A stretch of 27,919 nucleotides of DNA, taken from positions 1 to 27,919 of the forward strand of contig JBBQFC010000044.1 in the NCBI GenBank assembly GCA_038321615.1. Reading direction: 5' to 3'. The stretch comes from JBBQFC01 sp038321615 (GTDB lineage: Bacteria > Bacteroidota > Bacteroidia > Flavobacteriales_D > Cryomorphaceae). Shown here in pieces: positions 1 through 6,797 of the stretch; the first letter of the stretch is position 1; each line of letters opens with the position of its first letter. The notes under the pieces are model-generated. The model was not told the DNA's origin. It was given only the letters and a program-made list of their open reading frames with translations, and did not search any database. Both the position numbers and the translations under genes were made by a program.

Positions 1-3000
1 AACTCTTCGGTCACTCGGCCAGTAATTTTATAGACTCCCCTGCCGCGAAAGGGAAATTGCCGGCGCACAGGTGGGAAATGGACCGAGTCGATAAACTGAC
101 CTTCGCGATCCACGAAATTGCCAAACGCCATGTGATCGCCCCGCGAAGTGCGCACGTCGCGGGCGGTGACCAGGTAGCCGTACATCTCTACGCGCTGACC
201 TATCAATGCCGGCAACTCGCGGGCGAGGGTATGCGCTGGCGGAAGATCGACCAATAATTTGAAAGGATCGCAAAGGGGAAAACCCAATAATTCGATCTGA
301 TCAAACGCATCTTCGAGCTGGGTGCTCCGCAAGGTGGGAAGGGTGTAATTGGTGCGAGGCTCGCGGAAAAGTCGGGGCTGCTCCAGGTTATGATCGTTAG
401 GATGGAGCTTGAAGCGGGCTTCCCAGAGTAGCTCTCGCTTATTGCGCCCTGTAAATCGGAAGGCATCGATGCGAATCAAGATATCGATTTGCTCGACGCC
501 AATAGGCACGCGGTCGAGAAAATCGTCGAGACTCGAAAAAGGGCGAAATAACTCCGTGTGATCCAGGTTCTCGACTCGTTTCGACTCCGCTCGACGAGCG
601 TCGCTCTGAATAGATATTGAGATTCTTCGCTCGTCCCTACCCAATGCTTGAGCGGAGTCGAGCGGTGTTTGAGCGGAGTCGAGAACACCCCTTGCCCGCA
701 AAATGCGGTGAATGGTCTCATCTTCCAATCCCTGCAGAAAGCCAAAACCGAGAATAATCTCTTTGCCGATGATCACAGCTTCGTGGCGGGAACGGTTGAT
801 GCAGGGCGGCACTACTATACCTCCATGCATGCGGGCTTCGTGGAGGTAATGCTCGCGGCTGTAGAACCCACCGCCGTTGTTCACCGTGGCCACCATGTAT
901 TCCAAGGGGTAATGGGCTTTAAGAAAAAGGCTTTGGTAACTCTCCACGGCGTAGCTCGCCGAGTGCCCTTTCGCGAAAGCATAACCCGCAAAGCTCTCTA
1001 CTTGCCGCCAAATCTCGACGGTGAGCTCATCGGCGTACCCTTTCTTTTTGCAATTACTGAAAAACTTGCCTTGCGCTTTGGCAAACTCCCCGCGCGATCG
1101 AAATTTGCCGCTCATACCCCGCCGCAACACATCGGCTTCGCCGAGTGTGAGCCCGGCAAAAAAGTGAGCCACCTTGATCACATCTTCCTGATAGACCATT
1201 ACGCCGTAAGTTTCGGGCATGATCTCGAGCATCACGGGGTGAGCCGCATTGCGCTTTTCGGGAAACCGGTAGCGTAGGATAAATTCCCGCATCATCCCCG
1301 ATTTTGCCACCCCCGGGCGAATTACCGAACTGGCCGCCACGAGGCCGAGGTAATTATCCACGCGGAGCTTCTTCATCAGCATGCGCATGGCGGGGCTCTC
1401 CACATAAAAACAGCCTATCGCCTCGCCCCTGCTCAGCATGCCCCGGATGGTCGCATCTTGCTTGAAACGCCGTAAATCGTGGATATCAATGGGTGGTGCA
1501 TCGGGCTGATTTTCTTCGATGATGGCCAGCGCATCCTTGATTTTACCGAGACCGCGCTGCCCGAGAATATCGAATTTGTAAAGCCCAATATCTTCGGCCA
1601 CGATCATATCGAACTGCACGGTGGGAAAGCCCTTGGGCGGCATCCAAGTGGGTGAAAAACCGTGAATGGGCCGATCGGCTATCAATATACCCCCGGCGTG
1701 CAGGCTGAGATGGCTTGGAAAGCCTTGTATCAACTGACCGTATCGGAGCACGAGCGTAGAGAGCTCGTCGAGGCGCTCCACTTGAAACTTTCCGTCGCAG
1801 AGCAGGTCTATTTCTTCCTTCGGGAGGCCGAATACTTTACCGAGTTCGCGCACCACGGCGCGGTACTGAAAGGTATTGTAAGTAGCGAGAATAGCACAAT
1901 GCGCAAATCGCTCAAAGATGTAGCGCGTAATATCGGGGCGGTCGCGCCAGGAAAAGTCGAGATCGAAATCGGGTGGATTTTTGCGGTAGAGATTAATAAA
2001 CCGCTCAAAATAGAGGTCGAGCTCAATGGGATCTACATCCGTGATACGGAGTATGTAGGCCACCAAGCTATTGGCACCACTCCCCCGCCCCACGTAGAAG
2101 TAGCCCATGCGGCGGGCGTAGCTGGTGATGTCCCAATTGATGAGAAAGTAGCTTACAAATTGCTTCTGCGAAATGACTTCGAGCTCCATATCCAGGCGTT
2201 TCTGCACTTCGGGACCGGCATTGGGGTAGCGGTAGGCGAGATTGTCCTCGCAGAGCTGGCGGATAAGCGCTTCATCTTCGGCGAGGGAGTCGGTATAAAC
2301 GCGGAGATTCTTGTGGGGATAAGCGTCGCCGTATTCAAAACTGATGCGGCATTCCTGCAAAATGCGGGTAGTATTGGCTATAATTTGGGGCCATTCGCCG
2401 TATAGCGCCATAAGCTCGTTGCGGTGCATCCAAAGGTGGCCAGGATTGGCTTCTTCCGATTTAGGTAGCTTGGCCAGCAGGCAATTGTTGTCGATAGCGC
2501 GCAGCAGTCGGTGGGCGTTGAATTGCTTCTTACTCGAAAAGGTAAATGGGTGACCGATCACTACCTTATCCAATTTCTTCGCCCAGGGAGATCGGCTGAA
2601 GCGAATCAGGTCGTGGGATTGTACGGAGATGTACTCGTTGGATTTTAGCTGGGTTATAGTTTTTAGTTGAGAGTCGAGCTTATCAGCAGCAAATGGATAC
2701 ACCACAAAAACATGCTTAAAATTCGGTGCCATTTCGGGTACGGGCTCGCCGCTATGTAGGAAGTGCGAGAGATAGATATTGATCTCCTCCCAGCCCTTGT
2801 TGTTTTTCGCCAAAGCGAGAAACATACGCTTGGCTCCATTGCGAAAATCGATGCCAAGTACCGGCTTGATACCCCGCTTCTGGGCGAGGCGCACGAAATG
2901 GAGCGAGGCGGCTGTACTGTTGATATCGGCGAGCGCCACCACGTCAAAATCATTGACCACACCCTGATCGAGCACTTCCTCGGGGCTGAGAGTGCCGTAG

Positions 3001-3032
3001 CGAAAAGAGTAATATGAATGCGAAGCGAGCAT
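1..3032 (-). CDS. dnaE: DNA polymerase III alpha subunit, short DnaE form (3' end cut by window)
   Basis: This is the catalytic polymerase subunit of the DNA replicase or of a repair polymerase. Reading the minus strand from ATG at 3032 gives 1010 codons without a stop up to the window edge; I estimate only a few tens of residues are missing. An N-terminal PHP domain (about 1-65) is degenerate: the usual metal ligands are absent (ALADIN where active PHP domains have LTDH). The palm carries VGRGSGANS (315-322) and PPDFDLDF with catalytic D357 and D359; the third aspartate is D488 in LYKFDILG. Helix-hairpin-helix-like and OB-fold-like regions follow, and there is no long tau-binding C-terminus, which fits the approximately 1000-residue second DnaE common in Bacteroidota. 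A 40-residue insert (783-822) comes from a palindromic repeat. The GC-richer codon use differs from the genes to the right. It could be the main or the accessory (DnaE2-like) copy; the length favours the accessory one. Confidence 0.93.
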   Translation of the reverse strand, partial: MLASHSYYSFRYGTLSPEEVLDQGVVNDFDVVALADINSTAASLHFVRLAQKRGIKPVLGIDFRNGAKRMFLALAKNNKGWEEINIYLSHFLHSGEPVPEMAPNFKHVFVVYPFAADKLDSQLKTITQLKSNEYISVQSHDLIRFSRSPWAKKLDKVVIGHPFTFSSKKQFNAHRLLRAIDNNCLLAKLPKSEEANPGHLWMHRNELMALYGEWPQIIANTTRILQECRISFEYGDAYPHKNLRVYTDSLAEDEALIRQLCEDNLAYRYPNAGPEVQKRLDMELEVISQKQFVSYFLINWDITSYARRMGYFYVGRGSGANSLVAYILRITDVDPIELDLYFERFINLYRKNPPDFDLDFSWRDRPDITRYIFERFAHCAILATYNTFQYRAVVRELGKVFGLPKEEIDLLCDGKFQVERLDELSTLVLRYGQLIQGFPSHLSLHAGGILIADRPIHGFSPTWMPPKGFPTVQFDMIVAEDIGLYKFDILGQRGLGKIKDALAIIEENQPDAPPIDIHDLRRFKQDATIRGMLSRGEAIGCFYVESPAMRMLMKKLRVDNYLGLVAASSVIRPGVAKSGMMREFILRYRFPEKRNAAHPVMLEIMPETYGVMVYQEDVIKVAHFFAGLTLGEADVLRRGMSGKFRSRGEFAKAQGKFFSNCKKKGYADELTVEIWRQVESFAGYAFAKGHSASYAVESYQSLFLKAHYPLEYMVATVNNGGGFYSREHYLHEARMHGGIVVPPCINRSRHEAVIIGKEIILGFGFLQGLEDETIHRILRARGVLDSAQTPLDSAQALGRDERRISISIQSDARRAESKRVENLDHTELFRPFSSLDDFLDRVPIGVEQIDILIRIDAFRFTGRNKRELLWEARFKLHPNDHNLEQPRLFREPRTNYTLPTLRSTQLEDAFDQIELLGFPLCDPFKLLVDLPPAHTLARELPALIGQRVEMYGYLVTARDVRTSRGDHMAFGNFVDREGQFIDSVHFPPVRRQFPFRGRGVYKITGRVTEE
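567..686. repeat. 120-bp palindromic interspersed repeat inserted in frame in dnaE
   Basis: The ends are a perfect 11-bp inverted repeat, GTTCTCGACTC at 567-577 and GAGTCGAGAAC at 676-686. Further in, both arms carry copies of the motif TCGACTCCGCTC or its complement. The right arm holds two direct copies of TTGAGCGGAGTCGAG (648-662 and 669-683, period 21). The length is exactly 40 codons, so the dnaE frame stays open, and the encoded residues (LDSAQ repeated, then arginine- and serine-rich) do not resemble polymerase. I infer a REP/REPIN-like dispersed palindromic element; copies elsewhere in the genome cannot be seen here. Confidence 0.75.
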
Positions 3033-3044
3033 ACGTTTAAATAT

Positions 3045-3053
3045 GCAAATTTA
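3045..3053 (-). promoter_or_regulatory. possible -7 element for dnaE
   Basis: Read on the minus strand this is TAAATTTGC, a full match to the Bacteroidota -7 element TAnnTTTG plus a pyrimidine, 12 bases upstream of the dnaE ATG. No good TTG sits at the expected -33 distance and the implied leader would be very short, so this is a weak call. Confidence 0.25.
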
Positions 3054-3081
3054 GTTAGCTTTTTATCAATTGCTATTTTAA

Positions 3082-3110
3082 TTGTCTTTAAATTTCTCTG
3101 GATATTTTTG
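3082..3110 (+). promoter_or_regulatory. likely promoter of the OmpA-family gene
   Basis: TTG at 3082-3084 and TATTTTTG at 3103-3110 match the Bacteroidota -33/-7 pattern (TTG, spacer, TAnnTTTG), with a spacer of 18 where about 19-21 is usual. It lies about 70 bases upstream of the ATG at 3179 in the dnaE/OmpA divergent spacer. Confidence 0.4.
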
Positions 3111-3178
3111 AACCTTTTTCACAATATTTTGCATCGACTAACGGTTATACAGCCGAAACCACTCTAAATTTTATTAAA

Positions 3179-4594
3179 ATGAAAAACCTGCTACTCGCGG
3201 CCATATGGCTGCTGGTGACTGCGGCTAACTATGCCCACACCGAAACCGAAATCACAACAGTTTACTTCTCATCAGATGAGCACGCGCTCGATGAGAAAGC
3301 GAAAGAAAGTTTAAGTGCCTTTCTGCAAAGAATAAATCTTACTGGCGACTGGGAATTTCAAATTCAAGGACATACAGATCAGGAAGGCGATCACAACTAT
3401 AACGACGCCCTTTCGGAAAGACGCGCCGAGTCGGTAAAGAATTATTTAGAAGGAACCGGAATTGATACGCAGTTTCTTTTCACCGAAGCGCATGGCAAAA
3501 CACATTTGCTTTTTCGGGACAGCGATGCCCAATCGAAGCAAAAAAACAGGCGCGTAAAGGTCGTATTCAAGCGATTTTATTTTGAAACGGTCGATGAATT
3601 AATGACGGAGCTTGCACGGTCTACGAAGAATAACTTTCAGATTGATCCATCGAGGGTGAACAACCTTCAATGCGAACGTGGATCCAGGGTTTTCATACCT
3701 GAAAATGCCTTCGTCGATCAACTAGGTAATCTATACTTGGGCTCCGTAAATGTGATGGTAACAGAAGCGCTAACCTACCACGATTTCTTTGCGAATGGCC
3801 TCCAGACGCTTTCGGATGGCAAATTGATACAGACGGGGGGTATGATGGAAATTCAAGCCGTCGCAGAATCGGGTGACACTCTTTACTTAAATGATTCTAC
3901 TTCTTTAAGTATAGCGCTACCAATTGGAAGGGGCTCGAGATTAGACGGTATGAGTTTATTCACATCCGATAATGGGGCAAATTGGGTGCCGACAGGCATA
4001 CCTTCAGCTAGTAGTACTACATTGGAACTACCGGAGAAACCTACCGTTGGTTATTCTGCAATGCGGCTACCGCGCTTCGTATTCGACGAAAATACAAGGC
4101 CGAAATATCCGAGTGAACCCATGTACCCCATAGCTCCGCGGCAACCAAGACAAGAAAGCTATAACCGGAAAAGCCAATGGTACGAAGTCTTTTCCAAGAG
4201 GAAGATAGCAATTGAAAACCAAATGCGCTTCGAGCGGGCGTTGGTTAACTATGATGCCAAGGTGAACAAATATTTGGAAGCCATCGAAAAATATCATCGC
4301 GACATTCAAAATCACCCGAGATGGGTGGCTGAGTATAAAATAAAACTAGCTGCTTGGGAGGAAGGCAGATTACGGTCGGAAAAAGACTTTAACGAAAAAG
4401 AATGGAAAGAAGCGTCGGAAAAAATTACTGAAATAAACGCCGAAGAAAGAGCGAAGTACAATCGCGCTTTTGCAGTATGGGACAGCATATACTCGATACG
4501 CATGGTGGAATACAACAAAATGCTTGTAAGACTTGGATTTCCCTCAGGTGCCGATCCGAATTCTTACCTTTTCGAAGTATCGAACTTAGCCTGA
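3179..4594 (+). CDS. OmpA-family envelope protein, N-terminal part of an IS-split gene
   Basis: A secreted envelope protein, probably peptidoglycan-linked. A signal peptide (about 1-19) is followed by an OmpA C-terminal-like domain (about 25-130) with GHTDQEG at 64-70, a conserved SERRAESVKNYL stretch and NRRV at 123-126, the usual peptidoglycan-binding fold. Residues about 160-250 contain CERGSRVFIPENAFVDQLGN, resembling the ZU5-like beta domain that Bacteroidota often pair with such proteins. The rest is proline-rich, then charged and helical with many W, Y and K (about 300-460). The frame ends early because an IS element is inserted after base 4589: the last alanine codon and the TGA stop are IS sequence. 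The natural C-terminus continues at 6258-6589 in the correct phase, so the intact protein would be 580 residues. A truncated 471-residue product could still be made. Ligand and partner are not visible. Confidence 0.85.
   Translation: MKNLLLAAIWLLVTAANYAHTETEITTVYFSSDEHALDEKAKESLSAFLQRINLTGDWEFQIQGHTDQEGDHNYNDALSERRAESVKNYLEGTGIDTQFLFTEAHGKTHLLFRDSDAQSKQKNRRVKVVFKRFYFETVDELMTELARSTKNNFQIDPSRVNNLQCERGSRVFIPENAFVDQLGNLYLGSVNVMVTEALTYHDFFANGLQTLSDGKLIQTGGMMEIQAVAESGDTLYLNDSTSLSIALPIGRGSRLDGMSLFTSDNGANWVPTGIPSASSTTLELPEKPTVGYSAMRLPRFVFDENTRPKYPSEPMYPIAPRQPRQESYNRKSQWYEVFSKRKIAIENQMRFERALVNYDAKVNKYLEAIEKYHRDIQNHPRWVAEYKIKLAAWEEGRLRSEKDFNEKEWKEASEKITEINAEERAKYNRAFAVWDSIYSIRMVEYNKMLVRLGFPSGADPNSYLFEVSNLA
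4586..4589. repeat. target-site duplication TTAG, left copy
   Basis: TTAG directly precedes the left inverted end of the IS and recurs directly after the right end at 6254-6257. Four-base duplications fit the IS1380 family. The base order restores the host reading frame when one copy is removed. Confidence 0.9.
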
Positions 4595-4606
4595 ATAATT
4601 CATAAA
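4590..4606 (+). repeat. IS left terminal inverted repeat
   Basis: CCTGAATAATTCATAAA pairs with the reverse complement of 6237-6253, with one mismatch at position 14. The TGA at 4592-4594 within this end terminates the truncated OmpA-family reading frame. Confidence 0.9.
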
Positions 4607-4617
4607 GGGCAAAAAAA

Positions 4618-4690
4618 ATGGGTGTTTTTTGTTATGTACCTACTTGATATTTAATATCTTGTAGGGCGAAAACAAAACAAAAACACCCAT
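4618..4690 (+). promoter_or_regulatory. hairpin covering the transposase start codon
   Basis: ATGGGTGTTTTT at 4618-4629 is the exact complement of AAAAACACCCAT at 4679-4690, whose last two bases are the A and T of the transposase ATG (4689-4691). A second near-palindrome, GATATTTAATATC, sits in the loop at 4646-4658. A transcript entering from the host OmpA gene would contain both arms and could hide the start codon; a transcript starting inside the loop would lack the left arm. This recalls read-through protection in IS10 and IS50; the mechanism here is inference. Confidence 0.55.
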
Positions 4691-6059
4691 GAACAAAAAT
4701 ACAAACTCTGCAACAACCTGCAAGTCTAATCCCGAAGATTCTTCTACCCTATTCAATCTGTCGCATCTCGGCCGCAAGCGGGTGGATGCCCACTTTAGCG
4801 CTGAGCAAAGCTCTCACGACGGAGGATTGCTGCTGCTGCGTGAAATAGATAATCAAACCGGCCTGTTACAACGTCTAGCTGACTGCATTGAAGATACCCG
4901 CAACCCAAGTTACGTGCGCCACGACACATCGAGCATACTCGCCCAGCGGGTGTATCAGATTGCTGCGGGATATGAGGATGCCAATGATTGTAATGCAATG
5001 CGGCACGATGGCGTGCTAAAAGTCTGTACCGAAAGTCAGCAAGCCCTTTGCTCTCAGCCCACCATGAGCAGGTTTGAAAACTCCGTCGGCAATAAGCAGC
5101 TGTATCTGATGGCGAAAGCTTTTATTGACCACTTCATTTCCTCATACGATTGCCCTCCTGCACAAATTATCCTTGACTGTGATGATACCTGCGCAAACAC
5201 TTACGGACAGCAGCAGCTTAATCTCTACAATCACTACTACCGGGAGCATTGCTACATGCCACTGCACATCTATGAGGGCCTCTCAGGCAAGCTCATCACA
5301 ACCATTCTTAAACCTGGCCGAAGAAGCAAAAGTGTCAATGTTTTCGCTTTGCTTAAAAGGATCGTGCTATACCTTGCTCAACACTGGCCCAATACCATCA
5401 TTATTCTCAGGGGTGACTCTCACTTTTGCTCCAAAGAATTCATGGACTGGTCAGAAGGCTTGGATAAGGTGGATTTTATCACAGGGCTCTCTGGAAATCA
5501 AAAGCTACACGACGAGATAAAATCCATCAGAGAAGCGGCCGAGAAGCAGTATACCGAAAGAGAAAAACCCGTAAAATGCTACTACAGTTTTACCTACCAA
5601 GCTGCAAAATGGGGGCACTCCCACCGCGTAATAGCAAAAATAGAAGTAAGCAGCATGGGAACCAACATACGATACATCATAACCAGTTTCAGACTCTTCG
5701 GTGCCAAAGAACTTTACGAGAAAGGCTACTGCTCACGGGGCAATGCCGAGCTACGCATAAAAGATCACAAGACCTATCTCGCATCCGACAGGATGTCGTG
5801 CAACAGTTTTAAGGCGAATCAACTTCGGCTATTTCTGCACTCCGCAGCATACGTACTGCTTCATAGCCTCAGGCAGGAAGTGCTCACCGGAACACAATAT
5901 GCCAAGGCCACTATGAAAACCCTACAGCTCAAACTCATTAAGATAGCCGCACGAGTAAAAATACTTAAAACAAAGGTTGTAATAGAGCTCCCTGTAGCAT
6001 TTGCCGAGAGACCGCTTTTCGAGAAGTGCTTTGCACTGTTCCAAGTGATACGCACATAG
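4689..6059 (+). CDS. IS1380-family DDE transposase
   Basis: 456 residues, the usual size for the family. The N-terminal region has the family signature DGGLLLLREID (44-54) and QRVYQIAAGYEDANDCNAMRHD (86-107 region), typical of the DDE group 1 transposases of IS1380 elements. The catalytic core is visible: first aspartate in ILDCDDT (D163 or D165), second in ILRGDSHF (D243), glutamate in RGNAELRIKDHK (E354). No frameshift or internal stop is present, so the enzyme is probably active. It catalyses cut-and-paste or copy movement of its own element by acting on the inverted ends. The start codon is inside a hairpin stem, which may hold down translation from read-through RNA. Confidence 0.96.
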   Translation: MNKNTNSATTCKSNPEDSSTLFNLSHLGRKRVDAHFSAEQSSHDGGLLLLREIDNQTGLLQRLADCIEDTRNPSYVRHDTSSILAQRVYQIAAGYEDANDCNAMRHDGVLKVCTESQQALCSQPTMSRFENSVGNKQLYLMAKAFIDHFISSYDCPPAQIILDCDDTCANTYGQQQLNLYNHYYREHCYMPLHIYEGLSGKLITTILKPGRRSKSVNVFALLKRIVLYLAQHWPNTIIILRGDSHFCSKEFMDWSEGLDKVDFITGLSGNQKLHDEIKSIREAAEKQYTEREKPVKCYYSFTYQAAKWGHSHRVIAKIEVSSMGTNIRYIITSFRLFGAKELYEKGYCSRGNAELRIKDHKTYLASDRMSCNSFKANQLRLFLHSAAYVLLHSLRQEVLTGTQYAKATMKTLQLKLIKIAARVKILKTKVVIELPVAFAERPLFEKCFALFQVIRT

Positions 6060-6236
6060 ATCCTCTCTGGTCAAAACGATCTTTGCTTCCTGCCTTGCCC
6101 CTGAAAACAAATGGTGAAAAAGACATTAAGAGAAACTGCGCCGTAGCGGGTGCAAAAACTCATGGCTACGCAGTAGAAAATCAAAAAAAACTCAGTTCAC
6201 ACTCCCCGAAGAGTCAAATCAGGCTTGCGAAGAAGG

Positions 6237-6253
6237 TTTGTGAATTATTCAGG
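6237..6253 (-). repeat. IS right terminal inverted repeat
   Basis: The sequence reads TTTGTGAATTATTCAGG and is the complement of the left end with one mismatch. It is followed directly by the right TTAG duplication. Confidence 0.9.
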
Positions 6254-6257
6254 TTAG
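6254..6257. repeat. target-site duplication TTAG, right copy
   Basis: This is the direct copy of 4586-4589 next to the right IS end. The host gene resumes with GATGGATC from 6258. Confidence 0.9.
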
Positions 6258-6589
6258 GATGGATCAACTGCGATAAATTCTACAACGTGCCCGATGAGAA
6301 GAAATTCCAAATGGTAGCTAGGCTCCCGCAGAGTGATGTAAGCCCAAACGTCTTGATCGTATTACCCAATTTGAAGAGTGTGGTATCATGCGGACAAGAA
6401 TCTGCCAAGTATTTTCGGTCTCCATCCATCCCTCAAGGCGAGGAAGTAATCGTAATTGCATATGCTATTGAAGAAGGGGGAATACGCGTCGCACATTCAA
6501 GAACGAAGGGTAAAATGGCGGTTTCCTTGGAATATCGACCGATAGGATTGTCTGCCTTTCGGAAATTCTTGAATGATTTAGTTATCTGA
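6258..6589 (+). pseudogene. C-terminal fragment of the IS-split OmpA-family gene
   Basis: Joining base 4589 to base 6258 reads ...EVSNLGWINCDKFYN..., with the glycine codon rebuilt from one base before and two after the IS. LGWINCD is a recurrent motif in Bacteroidota envelope proteins of this kind. The fragment gives about 110 further residues with a beta-rich pattern (VLIVLPNLKSV, EVIVIAYAI) ending in LNDLVI and a TGA at 6587-6589. It has no start of its own; an open frame that seems to begin at 6026 is an artefact of reading through IS sequence. It is probably not translated on its own. Confidence 0.88.
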
Positions 6590-6797
6590 GCAATCGGCTG
6601 AATTGAAGATGCCGAAAGCCAATGCAAAAGATAAGTGTCCTTTAATTTGGCGATTGGGTTGCGTTCATGTGAGGAAATTGATGGATGTTTAGAACCTTCG
6701 GAATCTAACCTTGTCTGAAGGACTTCTTACAACAAATTACCAACATCTGTCAAAAAAAATTCGGCAAATTTTTACCTTTCCCCCAACTAACTAAACC

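Larger units (their letters stand above)
4590..6253 (+). mobile_element. complete IS1380-family insertion sequence, 1664 bp
   Basis: The element is bounded by inverted ends CCTGAATAATTCATAAA (4590-4606) and its complement at 6237-6253, with 16 of 17 positions matching and the outer 13 perfect. It is flanked by the direct duplication TTAG. The length, the CCT-type ends and the single DDE transposase (4689-6059) all fit IS1380. About 180 bases after the transposase stop hold no gene. Transposase and ends look intact, so it is probably recent and possibly mobile. It splits an OmpA-family gene in the same orientation. Confidence 0.95.

Noticed and set aside
648..1277. 209-residue plus-strand open frame
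   Set aside because: It is antisense to conserved DnaE sequence and shows no family-like features.
1662..2405. 247-residue plus-strand open frame
   Set aside because: It is antisense to the DnaE palm region; it stays open because of codon bias on the other strand.
5125..5520. 131-residue open frame inside the transposase gene
   Set aside because: It is in another frame of the intact transposase and has no signal of its own.
6026..6257. N-terminal part of an open frame running into the OmpA-family C-terminus
   Set aside because: This part is IS sequence including the right inverted end; only the sequence from 6258 belongs to the host gene.
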